64,000 nucleotides of DNA from Orychophragmus violaceus (Eukaryota > Streptophyta > Magnoliopsida > Brassicales > Brassicaceae): NCBI GenBank assembly GCA_030180135.1, contig CM058235.1, positions 13,873,145-13,937,144 of the forward strand, written 5' to 3'. The position numbers were made by a program, and so were the translations under genes. Positions 23,720-34,615 of the stretch are shown here, piece after piece. Position 1 is the first letter of the stretch, and each line of letters starts with the position of its first letter. Below the pieces are notes generated by a model. It was given only the letters and a program-made list of their open reading frames with translations, was not told the DNA's origin and made no database searches.

Positions 23720-24000
23720 CTATTTCCCATTGGGTCAGTCATCCACCTTCAGACTTTCTCGATAATCAAGTCATAGGTTTGAATTGCTTCTCCTCTAGCC
23801 CTAAACGACAGCCAATTCCATTGGGCCGTTCAGTCACCTTTACATGCACCCAATAATCAAGTGATAGACCTGTATTGCTTCTCCTCCATCCATTTTCACA
23901 CTACCATGCATCTTTCTTATGACCAATAAACCAACTTCATCATCTTCAACAAACTACTCACGTGAGTGATCTCCACTAAATCAAAACGTCTATAAATACA
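23720..24000 (+). promoter_or_regulatory. Promoter-like segment with duplicated block and TATA box
   Basis: A block of about 90 bp is tandemly duplicated in diverged form (two copies of CATTGGG...GATAATCAAGT...GCTTCTCCTC, near 23736 and 23826). It contains CCCTAAAC (telo-box-like) and a TTGGGCC site-II-like element. A TATA-like CTATAAATA follows at about 23990, roughly 170 bases before the hairpin at 24158. The promoter function is inference. Confidence 0.4.
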
Positions 24001-24157
24001 AACCATGCAAACATATCTCTTCATCACTATAAAGTTCGATATCTTTCTCTACCTTGTGTTTATATCACTAGATTTTCTTGTACACATTTTTTTTTCCTTT
24101 TGGTTAATCTCTTTAAATCTTCCATCTTCTCGAAATCCGTCTTGCAGTTTCGAATTT

Positions 24158-24255
24158 CTGCAGATTACCGGGCGTGAATGTTGGGAAACCCGTGGTTACA
24201 AAGATACATACCTAATGAGGTTCGCCCTTAACATTCACGCACGGTAACTCCGCAG
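24158..24255 (+). other. Imperfect long hairpin, possible small-RNA precursor
   Basis: Arms of about 25 bases (24158-24182 and 24230-24255) share TTACCG, GCGTGAATGTT with about four mismatches or gaps and close over a loop of about 47 bases. A TATA-like box is about 170 bases upstream. No known miRNA sequence is recognised in either arm, and no protein family in the short frame that crosses it. Confidence 0.35.
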
Positions 24256-24397
24256 AATGGTGCCTGCTATATTGACCTTTACAATGTGCATAATATTCTC
24301 TAGTCCTAAACCCGAAAACCTGAAAAATTCGATCCGCACCCGAACGGGTACCTTAACAGTTTGGGTACCCGAACATTCAGGCCTATCAAAAACGCTA

Positions 24398-24535
24398 TTC
24401 AACGTTTTTCCGTAAAAACGCAATTCTATTTTTTCTTTCAAAAACGTAATTCTTTGTTTTCCCGTCAAAAATGTAATTTCGCATTCCGTCAAAAATGTGA
24501 TTCCGTTTTTTTCGTCAAAATTATGATTTTTCCAC
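24398..24535. repeat. Degenerate tandem repeat, units of about 28 bp
   Basis: Five imperfect units built around CGTCAAAAATGTAATTC recur across this stretch. Open frames on both strands here are products of the repeat. Confidence 0.6.
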
Positions 24536-25344
24536 AAAGTAAAATTAACATTTTTCTAATTAATTGTTATTTAGTTAAGCTAATAAAGTTTTTTTCTATT
24601 TTAAATAATTTAAAAATTAATTTTTGATAATGTTACAAAATATATATGGGTTAATAGGGTCCCCATTTATTTAATATGAAAACCCTATTAGTAAATGGAT
24701 CTAAATGGGTTACCCCATTTAAACCCACCAAAAATATATGATAAATGGGTTTAAATATACATTTATTTAACACATACCCATTAAAATCCCATTTATTAAA
24801 AGCCCATATTAACATCCCTAAATACGACCGACATTTTTCAATTATTGTTTTGTTTTTTTGTTTTTTTTGAAAAAGATCAATTATTGTTTTGTTAGTTCTT
24901 GGTTTTTTGTTTACCTTCTTGTCGTTGTGTACCTTCTTGTCGTTATCATCCCAACGGTGCTACAGAAGTTTGCTTTGTATTGTTACCTCTAAATGTGTAA
25001 TAAAAACTATATAAATTAATAATGTTGAGACACTAATGTTCTATTACTTTATATAGTTATTATTTTATAAAGATATTAATTGAGTTAAAAACATAATTTG
25101 GGATTGAAGAATTCATTAACTTATCGTGCAGTGAACCTTTCAAAAATAGAAAGACTAAAGAGAACGGCTCACTTCTCTTGAGGGAGGTAGCTGTATGTGG
25201 AACAGCTTCTCTGTCTTTGTAAACTACAGAATAAAGAGAGACAATAATGGCTTGAGTATATGTTTTAGTAAAAAAATTATGTCTTTCACCATATTAAAAA
25301 TCTTGTCTCTGTATGAAAATTATATGAAGAAAGATAAATGAATA

Positions 25345-25532
25345 CGAACCTCTGAAGTATGAGAGGATCCTGGGGGAAGAAATGATGTCCATAGAGTAGG
25401 GTCTCCAAGGGGATAGGTAAGTGGGTACATGCTTTTCTGAAGAGACAAAGCAGCAACAACACCACCACTCCCTAGAGCAACTCTGTGACATAGAACCAGT
25501 TTTTCTATATCCTTGCCGTGACTCTTCTCCAT
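25345..25532 (-). pseudogene. Unidentified exon-like gene fragment in repeat D1
   Basis: From an ATG at 25532 the minus strand reads MEKSHGKDIEKLVLCHRV, then a Gly/Val/Ala-rich stretch GSGGVVAALSLQKS, with a possible splice donor near 25345. I do not recognise the family. D2 has about 37 extra bases inside this segment that keep a different frame open, so D1 carries a frame-changing deletion. Likely a host exon captured by the Helitron-like composite. Confidence 0.35.
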
Positions 25533-25716
25533 AATGTTTGTACTTTTCCGAAGATTTATGTAGATATTTTTCTTCTTATAAATTATATATTTAAAAATAT
25601 TTCTATGTATATATTTTTTAGTCAACATGTATAAAAATAGAAAATAATCTAGGCCAGTCAATATCTTAAGACAATTTTTTTGTTGCATTGTTCATAGTAA
25701 TTTACACATTTATTTT

Positions 25717-25718
<2 letters not shown>

Positions 25719-25756
<38 letters not shown>
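25719..25756. repeat. TA microsatellite
   Basis: Uninterrupted AT dinucleotides. The matching site in the third copy is where the Helitron at 31529 inserted. Confidence 0.9.
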
Positions 25757-25758
<2 letters not shown>

Positions 25759-25989
25759 TATTCTTCAATATATTCAATGACAAATTGAAACACAAAAATT
25801 ATTGAAATTATCTTCAAAAGAATCATTTTATTCCAGTTTCTAAGTTAGTTCTTTATCCTCTATCAATTTCTAGAATTTCTCAACCTAAGAAAAATATTTA
25901 TAACATTTTATTTTTGCAAAGTAATTTCCATAACTTCCAAAATAAAAGAAAGTGTAAACTTGATATATTAATTCAAATTTAACTTCAAA

Positions 25990-26030
25990 CTAGAGTCTTA
26001 CTCGTGCTTAGCACGGTGTTTTTTTATTTT
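25990..26030 (-). mobile_element. Helitron family H2, 3' terminus in D1
   Basis: Minus strand ends ...AGACTCTAG beside a host T, preceded by the hairpin CGTGC-TAA-GCACG (26003-26015). Equivalent ends are at 33445 and 46560; the latter has one stem base changed (GCACGG to GCAAGG). Confidence 0.7.
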
Positions 26031-27097
26031 TTTTCAAAATAAATAATTGTTTGATATTTTTGTCATTTCTGCTTAGAAGAATTTTCGTTTGATATATAGT
26101 AGTTAAATTATTACATTTTCTGTTTAATTTTAGATATCTAACGGAGCTGGTTTTTTTCTTCTTTGTGTTCAAATACGTTTTAGACAACATTTGATTTGAT
26201 TTTATTTATTTTTAAAATTTTGTTTTGAAACTAAACTTTATATATATAAAAACTCTATTGTTTTGTGTAGATTTTACATTTTAATGTTATAGTGTATATA
26301 TTTGATTTTGTTTTTAATACTTTTTCTTAAAGATTAATTGGTTTTTTTGTTTTTGGTTTCAATTACTTACAAGTTGACCTTAACTCTAAATTGGGTTTTG
26401 TATCAAGTTTTATATCGGGTTTTATATTTAAGACTTTAAATGTTATATTTTAATCACAAAATATTACTAAAACATAACACAATTTTTATTGTAAAACTAA
26501 TAGTAATCTTTTTGGGCTAATATTTGAACGGAATTAATATAAGTAAAATGTGAAGTCTATTCTATTCTTAACATGAATATTTTTGTTTATATTTCAAATT
26601 TTATATTTTTTAAATATTTTCTTCTAATTTTATCAATTTATAATATTAGAAATTTATAAAATTTAGTGTAGTTTCGATTTTAAAATTTAAAGTTTAAATA
26701 TTGACTTGATTTTATTATTATTTCTTTGGATTAAAGGGTTTTTTTTTGATTTTGAGTATTTTAAATATTATTGAGTTTAGATTTTAGTAAATTGCATTTT
26801 ATCTATAATCTTAAAGTTAAGATATTAAACTTTATATTTGAATCAAAATATTTACCAAAGTATTCTAAAGAATAATGTTTAGTTTTTGTAGAATTAATCT
26901 TTTTATTTGGATTATTATGTGAGATTGTATCAAGTAGTATATACCTAAAAAATATTAAACTACGCATGAATACTTTTATATTTAAAATTTTATATTTTAA
27001 AGTAAGCATGAATATTTTTATTTATATTATCATTTATAATTTTCAATAATTATTTTATAATTTTGTAAATTTTTATAAGTTTTTTCAATAATATTGG

Positions 27098-27800
27098 ATG
27101 ATCGTTAAATTTTACATCCTCCACATGGTAAATGAATTCTTAGGGACATGGGACATGGACCCAAGGATAAACACAACAAACATTTATCTTATTCATAAAA
27201 CGAAAGGACTTAGTCGGATGACGGAGTTAAGACATATTAGTTTGTGTAATGTGAGGTATAAAATAATCTCCAAGGTTCTTTTTAATGACTCAAAAGTTTT
27301 CTACCGAAACTAATCATATCAGAAACACAACCAGTCTTCATAGGGGGAAGGTTGATTTCAGACAATATTTTTATTATACAAAAAATGTTCCATGGTTCCA
27401 GAAAAATCCATCCTGTAAAGAAAAGTTCATGGAAACTAAAATGAATATAAGTAACGCATACGATCGGGCTGAATGAAAACTTTATTGAAAATCCACCTAG
27501 AAATATTGGTTTGCACCACAATGGATGATGCGGTGTACTAATACAGTCAAATATAAGGTTCTCACAAAAGGGAAACCACAAATTCTTATTACTCTAGAAA
27601 TAGGAATCAAATAAAGAGATTCATTATCCCATTTTTATGCATCTTACGTACAGAGGCACTAATAGTAAACATACAGAAAGAGAAAAGAGAAAAAAATCAT
27701 ATAATGGAAATAATGGTTGCAAGGCCGTGTCCTCCAATCCAGTATTTATTATTTGCAAATGATAGATTTTTATTTGGAAATTGCTCATTGTGGACTTATT
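27098..27800 (+). pseudogene. Fossil LINE reverse transcriptase inside D1
   Basis: The plus strand reads, through several frames, as a plant L1-type reverse transcriptase: MTELRHISLCNVRYKIISKVL (about 27220-27280), ISETQ and GGRLIS (about 27315-27355), SNAYDRAE (about 27450) and LLFANDRFLF (about 27750, where active enzymes have FADD). Stops and frameshifts are frequent. The same fossil recurs at 47683-48390, so it was fixed before D1 and D2 were copied. Confidence 0.75.
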
Positions 27801-28410
27801 AGATTTTAAATGTAAAAGTAAACCCATTTTCTCCATTAGGAATAAGTGATCTTTAGGAGGTAAGGAAATTAGTAATTTCTCACCCTTACGACCAAATAAT
27901 AAAATCGAAAATAAATCATGGTATTAACTTTTGAGAAGTCTACTAATTAACTTGAAGTATACTCAGAAGACTTCTCTAATACAATGACTTCACAAAGATT
28001 CTACTTTTCAGATACATCTTAATTTTTTTTTATATAAAATTTATAAAAACTAATTTTATCAAAAACAGTTTGAAAATTCAAAACACAATCAGTTATCATC
28101 TATGGAAAATAGATTTTCATACAAAATAAGTCATTAAACAAACATATCTAAATAGTAAATTTTAGGGGCCGAATACGGGAAAAGTATGCCTTAGAAATAT
28201 GTGGAGGATGTCTACTTTTTAAATTAGAACTATAATGAAAATTTTCTGAAACTGAAAATACTTTTTTTTTGAAAAGATACTCTACCATGGAAGTTCATAG
28301 GCGAAGTCTTCTTATGAAGTCCATTGAAACGAATTTCTAACACAGAAAATTTACCCCCTATATAAAGAATTGAGGGTAAGTGTTACATAACTTTTATTTT
28401 GGTGAAAAAG

Positions 28411-28414
<4 letters not shown>

Positions 28415-28455
<41 letters not shown>
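28415..28455. repeat. CT microsatellite at the end of D1
   Basis: About 20 TC units. In D2 the equivalent tract (49004-49073) runs straight into the assembly gap. Confidence 0.9.
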
Positions 28456-28458
<3 letters not shown>

Positions 28459-28570
28459 CCGTGAGCTTCATCTGTCGTCGTCGTTAATTTTGTGATATTA
28501 TTTCTTCTTCACTTTATTAATTTTGGTAATAAATGATTCTAATTTTTTGACTTCTCATGATTCCTTTTTA

Positions 28571-28580
28571 ATACATATAC

Positions 28581-28646
<66 letters not shown>
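28571..28646. repeat. TA/CA-TA microsatellite
   Basis: ATACAT units followed by long AT dinucleotides with two TGTA interruptions. A minus-strand frame rich in Ile-Tyr is only this repeat. Confidence 0.9.
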
Positions 28647-28649
28647 TGA

Positions 28650-28894
28650 AGCTATGATGGAGGAATTTCATGAACTTAGATGTGATTTCAAAACTAGGGA
28701 GACTGCATCTATGTTCTTGAAAATAGTGGTTATCAACCAACACAAAATCGGATTAAGATAGAGCTAATTCAACTAAAGGAGACAATTCTTGAGAAGTGTT
28801 CTAGAGGCGTGGAGTTGAAAACTATGGTTTTAACCGGTTTAATCCTCTTAAGCATGATAATATCCATTTGTGTTAGCAATTTAAACTCCTAGGT
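28650..28894 (+). pseudogene. Remnant of a GRF-zinc-finger-type gene, C-terminal part
   Basis: After the microsatellite the plus strand reads AMMEEFHELRCDFKTRE, then after a frame change LIQLKETILEKCSRGVE and the hydrophobic MVLTGLILLSMIISICV before a stop near 28891. A coiled-coil-like segment followed by a C-terminal membrane helix is the layout of GRF zinc-finger proteins such as the one at 42181-42888. The zinc-finger part is missing. Assignment is tentative. Confidence 0.4.
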
Positions 28895-29019
28895 AAGTGG
28901 TCGGATTTGATTATAACATTTTTATGTTGTTTTCTAAAAGGATCTAATTATATATATTGTTCGGATTTGTATGACATTTTTGTACCAACATGTGCGATAT
29001 CAGTGGTTGGCTTGATGTA

Positions 29020-29318
29020 GGGGTTGATTGGAAGAGCTGTGACTTTTATTTTTTTTGCTGTATAAATTATGCTGTAGATGTTTTTGCTTTGGCTTTAAAT
29101 TTAATTGATGTAGGTTTTTGGCTGTGAAAATATTTTCATTTTTCACAGCTTAATTTTTTTGCTCTGCATATTTAGCTTTGTACAGCCAAAACAAAAAATA
29201 AAAAATAATAAAGAGCTTTGGACTGAAAAATATTTACAAAGCATGATTGAATTAGATTGTGTGCTTTAGAGAGAAATTAGGCTTTAGAGAGATTCTAAAG
29301 CCATTACCAATGACCCCC
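29020..29318. mobile_element. PIF/Harbinger-like MITE
   Basis: A 299-bp element with ends GGGGTTGATTGG and, on the other strand, GGGGGTCATTGGT, flanked by GTA at 29017-29019 and 29319-29321. An internal inverted pair CTGTGAAAATATTTT/CATTTTTCACAG lies near 29122-29150. The 3-bp duplication and G-rich termini fit Harbinger-derived MITEs. There is no coding capacity. Confidence 0.6.
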
Positions 29319-29749
29319 GTAGACTTCATAATAACACTTCTAATGTTTTGAAGTCTATACATGCAAATTAAAATGTTTTTTATCATACAAAATTGAGATA
29401 ACCGGATGGGAAACTTAAAGTAGACTTCCTTATTTTCAAATTGACCTAGTTACGTAAATGAGCGGGAATAAAGCTATTGGGTGGGAACTGGTATTCTGAC
29501 CGTACCAATTTGGGAAGGAATTGATATTTCACCGTACTGATTTAGGCGAGAAATTTTATTTGGGTAGACTTCTAGTGAAGACATATATAATAGACTTATA
29601 CATGATTTCTACCTTAATATTTCACTAAGTACGATTTAATATTTTTACTCACTAAATTTAATCTAGACCGATATTAACCGACATTGAACCAATATTTTTA
29701 TTCTAACTATATATATATTTAAATCTTTACTCTTAATTCTAATTATTCT

Positions 29750-30617
29750 TTATACACATCTCTCTCTCCCTCTCGGCCACTGTTGCCTCTCTAGTCATCG
29801 CTGTCGACTCCTCCGTCTCACCGTTAATCTCATTTTCGCACTCTCTATCGCCCGCGCCTCTCCTCTCTCACCGTTGCCATCAGTTGCTCTATATATCGTT
29901 TCTCTTGCCGTCAGTAACATATTTTGGTCCATTTATCTCTTCTTTTTAGAAATACTGAAATGATTTTAAAATAAGCTTAAACTGCTTGTTTTTACTATCT
30001 ATATTGGCCTCGCCGTCTTGATCGCTCGATTTCCGTGCGTTGTTATCTCGCTTGATTTACATGTCTCACCTTCTTGCTCGATTTCCCGTGCCTTCTTCAA
30101 CACCAGAGATTTTCATAGGATATTCCTTGTCTTCTTATGACATATCGGACATATCAAATGCTTTGCGCTGTATTGGGTAAAACCCCTTGCTTTTATAATT
30201 TTAAATGGTTATGCTTCTTGATTAGAATTATTGAGTGGACAGCTTGGTTAGACTTATCGAGTAGACTTAGATCATAAACTTATATGGTATACTTATGGCG
30301 TAGACTTTAATAGTAGACTAACATCATAGACTAATATGTAAGACTTATCGGTAAAGTTCTGGAGAAGACTTATTTTAGTGTATTTTCCGTGGTGCAAAAT
30401 GGATATTCCTATATTTCTAAGGATACTTTCCACATTAGGTGATGGGTCTGAACCGATAAAGAGGATCTGTTACTACATCTACAATACGCAGTTGTTCACT
30501 GCTTTGTTTGAAGTTCTTCATAAGGATGAATGGGAAGAGATTTAGAAGCCGCGACTTGGTGTTTTTGTGAAGTTCCATAAGATGAATCTTGGTTAGGTGT
30601 CTCGGTTGGTGCATTAA
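29750..30617 (+). pseudogene. Remnant of a DUF1985-domain gene (KI-MULE/Ulp1-like type)
   Basis: Between about 30402 and 30617 the plus strand reads as the N-terminal part of a DUF1985 domain: GDGSEPIKRICYYI, LFEVLHKDEWEEI, stop, PRLGVFVKFHKMNLG, stop, VSRLVH. Three in-frame stops show decay. DUF1985 proteins are usually carried by Mutator-like Kaonashi elements with Ulp1 protease domains; no Ulp1 part is present. Upstream, 29.75-30.15 kb is CT-rich and resembles a 5' UTR, and many TAGACTT/AGAAGTCT heptamers are scattered through 27.9-30.4 kb. Confidence 0.6.
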
Positions 30618-30778
30618 AATTGTTTTTCCGTAAAAATTATTTAAATATTTAAAATAAAAATCCAATAATACAAATAAGAGTTAAAATAGATCAAATTCAT
30701 TTGATTTTTTTTTTAATTATTATTTTATAAATCCCACCGCAGTAACAACAACTTCTCATTCATCAGATTGATTAGATA

Positions 30779-31129
30779 TTACTTTAGATGATGACAATTA
30801 GCGTCACATAGGTCTTTGTGTCCAGAACAGAAGATTTTATTTAAGAACGAACAACACCAACAATTTCTTTCGAATCCGGCACCACACACTTCATGAGAAC
30901 AATCTGATGTTAGGGATGTCGTTGATATATCTATTTCGATATCATCTATCTTTGCACCTACATATTGAAATCACACATCATTCAAACCTTAACGACAAAA
31001 AACACTGGCGGAAATAAATAAAAATTAAATTTAATATAAGCAATATAATTGAGAAAATCTATACATACACTGATGTAAAGCAAATAAGGAGAGGATGAAC
31101 ATGCAGATGAGCGCTGTTTGAATTTTCAT
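30779..31129 (-). CDS. ESF1-like secreted cysteine-rich peptide, two exons
   Basis: Exon 1 (31069-31129) and exon 2 (30779-30957) are joined by a 111-base intron with donor GTATGTAT and acceptor ATATGTAG; the joint codon makes Cys. The 79-residue product has an N-terminal signal peptide (MKIQTALICMFILSLFALHQ) and a mature part with eight cysteines after the signal-proximal one, including the diagnostic CWCC. This matches the EMBRYO SURROUNDING FACTOR 1 / MEG family of small secreted peptides, which in Arabidopsis act from the endosperm on suspensor development. The frame, splice sites and stop (30779-30781) are intact, and a TATA box lies at 31213-31222. It sits in a unique island between a DUF1985 remnant and repeat copy 3. 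Expression and function here are inferred from the family. Confidence 0.85.
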
Positions 31130-31212
31130 GGTTTTTTAAACAACTTTGTGATGTACTTCTCTTGTCTAGGATTCTTATTTAAAAGTTTTTGATTTCAATC
31201 TTCTTGTTACCA

Positions 31213-31222
31213 TGTATATAAA
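31213..31222 (-). promoter_or_regulatory. TATA box of the ESF1-like gene
   Basis: Minus strand CTTTATATACATG, about 85-90 bases before the ATG, implying a short 5' UTR of about 55 bases. Confidence 0.5.
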
Positions 31223-31320
31223 GTATGATATTTAAGTAAAAATCGAAAATGTATTGTGTCATCAAATCATTTTTAAGAGGTAATATATATAACCATTAAT
31301 TATTATTTAGATTGGTCAAT

Positions 31321-33753
31321 GTTTGTACTTTACCAAAGATTTATGTAGATATTTTTCTTCTTATAAATTCTATATTTAAAATATTTCTATATATATATAT
31401 ATATATATTTTTTAGTCAACATGTACAAAAATAGAAAATAATCTAGGCCAGTCAATATCTTAAGACAATTTTTTTTTTTTTGCATTGTTCATAGTAATTT
31501 ACACATTTATTTTCAATATATATATATATCTTTATATTAATTGAGAAGTGCTTTTGGGCTTATATTTACTCTCAAAACGGTTAATTACTAATTTATCATT
31601 AATAAAATTAGACTAATTACTATGTTAACCTTAATTTAAATTTATAATTTTATTATGTTTTTTATTTTTATTATGAAGATATACATAACTTTGGATAAAA
31701 TGAGATGATAAATATAAATATTTATGAATATTTTATTTTAGAAATACACGTAACCTTGAATAAAAAATAAAAAAATAAGATGAGATGATAAATACGAAAA
31801 TATTTATGAATATTTTTAATTTTATTAAAGAGATATACATAATTTTCAAAAAGATGATAAATATGAAAACGTTTATGAATATTTTAATTATTAATAAATA
31901 CTTTTTTTTGAATTTTATATAGTAAATTCGTTTTATCTATATAAATTTTGAATTTATATATGTAAATCATAAAATATCTTAAATAAAAGGTAACTATATA
32001 TTTTATAATAAATTATAAATATCTTATGAAATATAATAATGTAAATATGTCTAATTATAAATAGTATTTTTAAAATATTATTATTATTGTTAAATTAATT
32101 TGATAATTTTTTATTTTTAAAATTTTAATGTTTAATAATTGGAGATATTTTACCTATTTGGAGACATTACCTACCAAGAAAGATCACATATAAATTGAAC
32201 ATATCTTGATCTTGGATTAAAATACCTCCAACTTGAAATATTTATTATATATATTATATAATTCCAAATGCGTTTAACGAATATATTATTAAAAAGGTTT
32301 TCTGTAAAAATAAAGTTTATTTGATATTTTTATATTAATTGAGAAGTGCTTTTAGCCTTATATTCACTCTCAAAATAGCTAATTATTAATTTACTATTAA
32401 TAAATTACAAAATTAACCTTAGTTTATATTTTTAATTTTACTATCTATTAAATTAGTTTTAAAAGTTAGTTTTTATTTTATTCTAGAGATATACATCATT
32501 CAAATAAAAAATAATAAAAATAAGACGATAAATAGGAAAATATTTTTGAGTTATGAGTTTTTTATTATTGATAACTATGATTTTTTGGATAATAATTAAT
32601 TTATTTTAAAGATAATATAATCTCATATAAAAATAATAATAAAGAGTAAGATGATAAATATGACATTGTTTTGAAATATTTATTTTATTTTAGAGATAAA
32701 TACAAACTCATAAAAAATAAAACTAAAAGTAAAGTGATAAATATGAACATATTTTTTTTAAATATGAAATTTAAATATTGATAAGTATGATTGTTGTAGT
32801 TGTAGATAATATGTTTTTATGTTGTAAATTCATATATTTATTTAAGTTTTTGAATTTAGATAAATATAAAAAATACTTATAATAAAATTAACATGTATTG
32901 ATGTTTATATATATATATATAATTATAATTTATTATAATTAATATGACTATATATAGTAAATTTAAATATTTATATATATGATTTTAGATAATAATTTAT
33001 TTTGTTGCTATAAGTTTATAATTTATATATATATAATATAATGTTTTAATAAAAGGTTAAATATCATAATGTTTATTTTTATGTTTAATTATAGTTAATA
33101 TATAAAAATATTATTCATAAATTATTAATGTCAAATTAATTTTTTTTTTTAAATTTATTTATTTTTTAATGTCGTGCTCGCACATGGTGCGAGCAAATCA
33201 TACTAGTATAAATTATTCTTCAATATATTCAATGAAAAATTGAAACACAAAAATTATTGAAATTATCTTCAAAAACATCATTTTATTCCAGTTTCTAAGT
33301 TAGTTCTTTATCCTCTGTCAATTTATAGAATTTCTCAACCTAAGAAAAATATTTATAACATTTTATTTTTGCAAAGTAATTTTCATAACTTCCAAAATAA
33401 AAGAAAGTGTAAACTTGATATATTAATTCAAATTTAACTTCAAACTAGAGTCTTACTCGTGCTTAGCACGGTGTTTTTTTTTTATATTTTGTTTCAAAAT
33501 AAATAATTGTTTGATATTTTTTCATTTATGCTTAGAAGAATTTTTGTTTTGATATATAGTAGTTAAATTATTACATTTTCTGTTTAATTTTAGATATCTA
33601 ACGAAGCTGGTTTTTTTTTTTTTTTTTTTGCTTTGTATTCAAATCAGTTTTAGACAACATTTGATTTGATTTTATTTATTTTTAAAAATTTGTTTTAAAA
33701 CTAAACTTTATATATATATATATATATATATAAACTCTATTGTTTTGTGTAGA
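31321..33753. repeat. Third, partial copy of the D1/D2 repeat, interrupted
   Basis: 31321-31528 and 33207-33753 together match D1 from about 25537 to 26277. The copy is split by a plus-strand Helitron at its TA microsatellite and stops at GTGTAGA, where an H1 Helitron end inserted (CTAG at 33754). D1 and D2 read GTGTAGATTTTAC across this site, confirming insertion between A and T. An H2 terminus is at 33445-33448. Confidence 0.8.
31529..33206 (+). mobile_element. Complete non-autonomous Helitron with a repeated 5' end
   Basis: Starts TCTTTATATTAATTGAG and ends CTAG (33203-33206), preceded by a long hairpin GCTCGCAC-ATG-GTGCGAGC (about 33175-33193). It sits between A and T inside a TA repeat that is continuous in D1 and D2, so both ends are confirmed by an empty site. 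The 1678-bp AT-rich body has no Rep/helicase. Its first 80 bases recur at about 32329-32408, giving two 5'-end-like sequences in one element. Confidence 0.88.
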
Positions 33754-33925
33754 CTAGTATCTCCTCCCCCGCGCACGCGCGGAGGGTCAGGTTTTGAAAT
33801 GTCTCTTTCATTGTTATTTCTATTTTGGTTTTTTTTTGTCAATTTAGGTCTCATACATTCTTTTTATGTACCTTATTGAGCATTTTCAATTGATTCAGTT
33901 CATAGTTAATTTATTATTATTATTT
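33754..33925 (-). mobile_element. Helitron family H1, 3' end (copy C), split by the LINE
   Basis: CTAG at 33754-33757 and hairpin CCGCGC-AC-GCGCGG (33769-33782, plus-strand reading), near-identical to copy A at 22697. The body is cut after TTATTATT by the LINE and resumes at about 40267. Confidence 0.75.
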
Positions 33926-34114
33926 TTTTTAACACTGAAAAAGTATTCCACACAAGTTCATCGGCATGGCCGGATAAAGACAAAGAGAGAAAGCAACAGA
34001 AATCAAAATGCCAGTAGGCATCCATGATAATGATATAAAACCATAGTAACTATCATTGGAGACGAGTGTAGCTAAAAAGCTTGAGATGTCGTCCGAGCCC
34101 ATGTTAGAGCTATG

Positions 34115-34579
34115 TCATGAACCTCCTGAAGGTTCCGAATGAGTAGCCTCTGCTTGAATTAAGTTATGTAGCCATAGAAGACCATTCTTTGCAATGTACG
34201 ACTGATATTTGCTGTTTCTGCTCACACTTATTGCTATTTCTGATGCAACTTTGTTACTAGAAGGATAGACATGATCAAGGGACCATAGCTGAATAGCTTG
34301 GAGATGTTGTTTGATATTCTCGACAATACTTGCGATGTGTTGTTGCGAGTGTGGAAGCATCAGAGCATCACGAGCCAGTGGAAGCGAGCTTTCAAAGATA
34401 ATCCTATTCATCTTAAGCGATTTCATCGATTCCACAGCCCATAATATCCCTAAAAGCCCAGCTTCCAGTTCAGACTGGACCATGGAATAGGCGCATCGGC
34501 TATGGAGAGTAGCCTGCCCCTCGTGATTCCTTATGATCCAAGAGACACCACAAATATTGGTATTTCTTGACAAAGCCAC
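34115..34579 (-). pseudogene. LINE ORF2, C-terminal RNase H-like domain
   Basis: An open stretch reads GVSWIIRNHEGQ, SELEAGLLGILWAVE and VASEIAIS, the layout of the plant LINE RNase H domain (RVT_3 type). It is separated from the zf-RVT part by a frame change near 34590, and active-site Asp positions look altered. Confidence 0.8.
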
Positions 34580-34615
34580 ACCGATGTTGTATTTGAGAAC
34601 CGAGGGGTTAGGCCT

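Larger units (their letters stand above)
24881..28455. repeat. Composite repeat D1
   Basis: About 3.6 kb that recurs almost unchanged as D2 (40267-40800 plus 45984-49073). In order it contains the H1 body (24881-25273), a short coding-like exon (25345-25532), a TA microsatellite (25719-25756), an H2 Helitron 3' end (25990), a fossil LINE reverse transcriptase (27098-27800) and a CT microsatellite (28415-28455). A partial third copy lies at 31321-33753. Confidence 0.85.

Noticed and set aside
28555..28743. Ile/Tyr-rich minus-strand frame
   Set aside because: It is the translation of a TA microsatellite.
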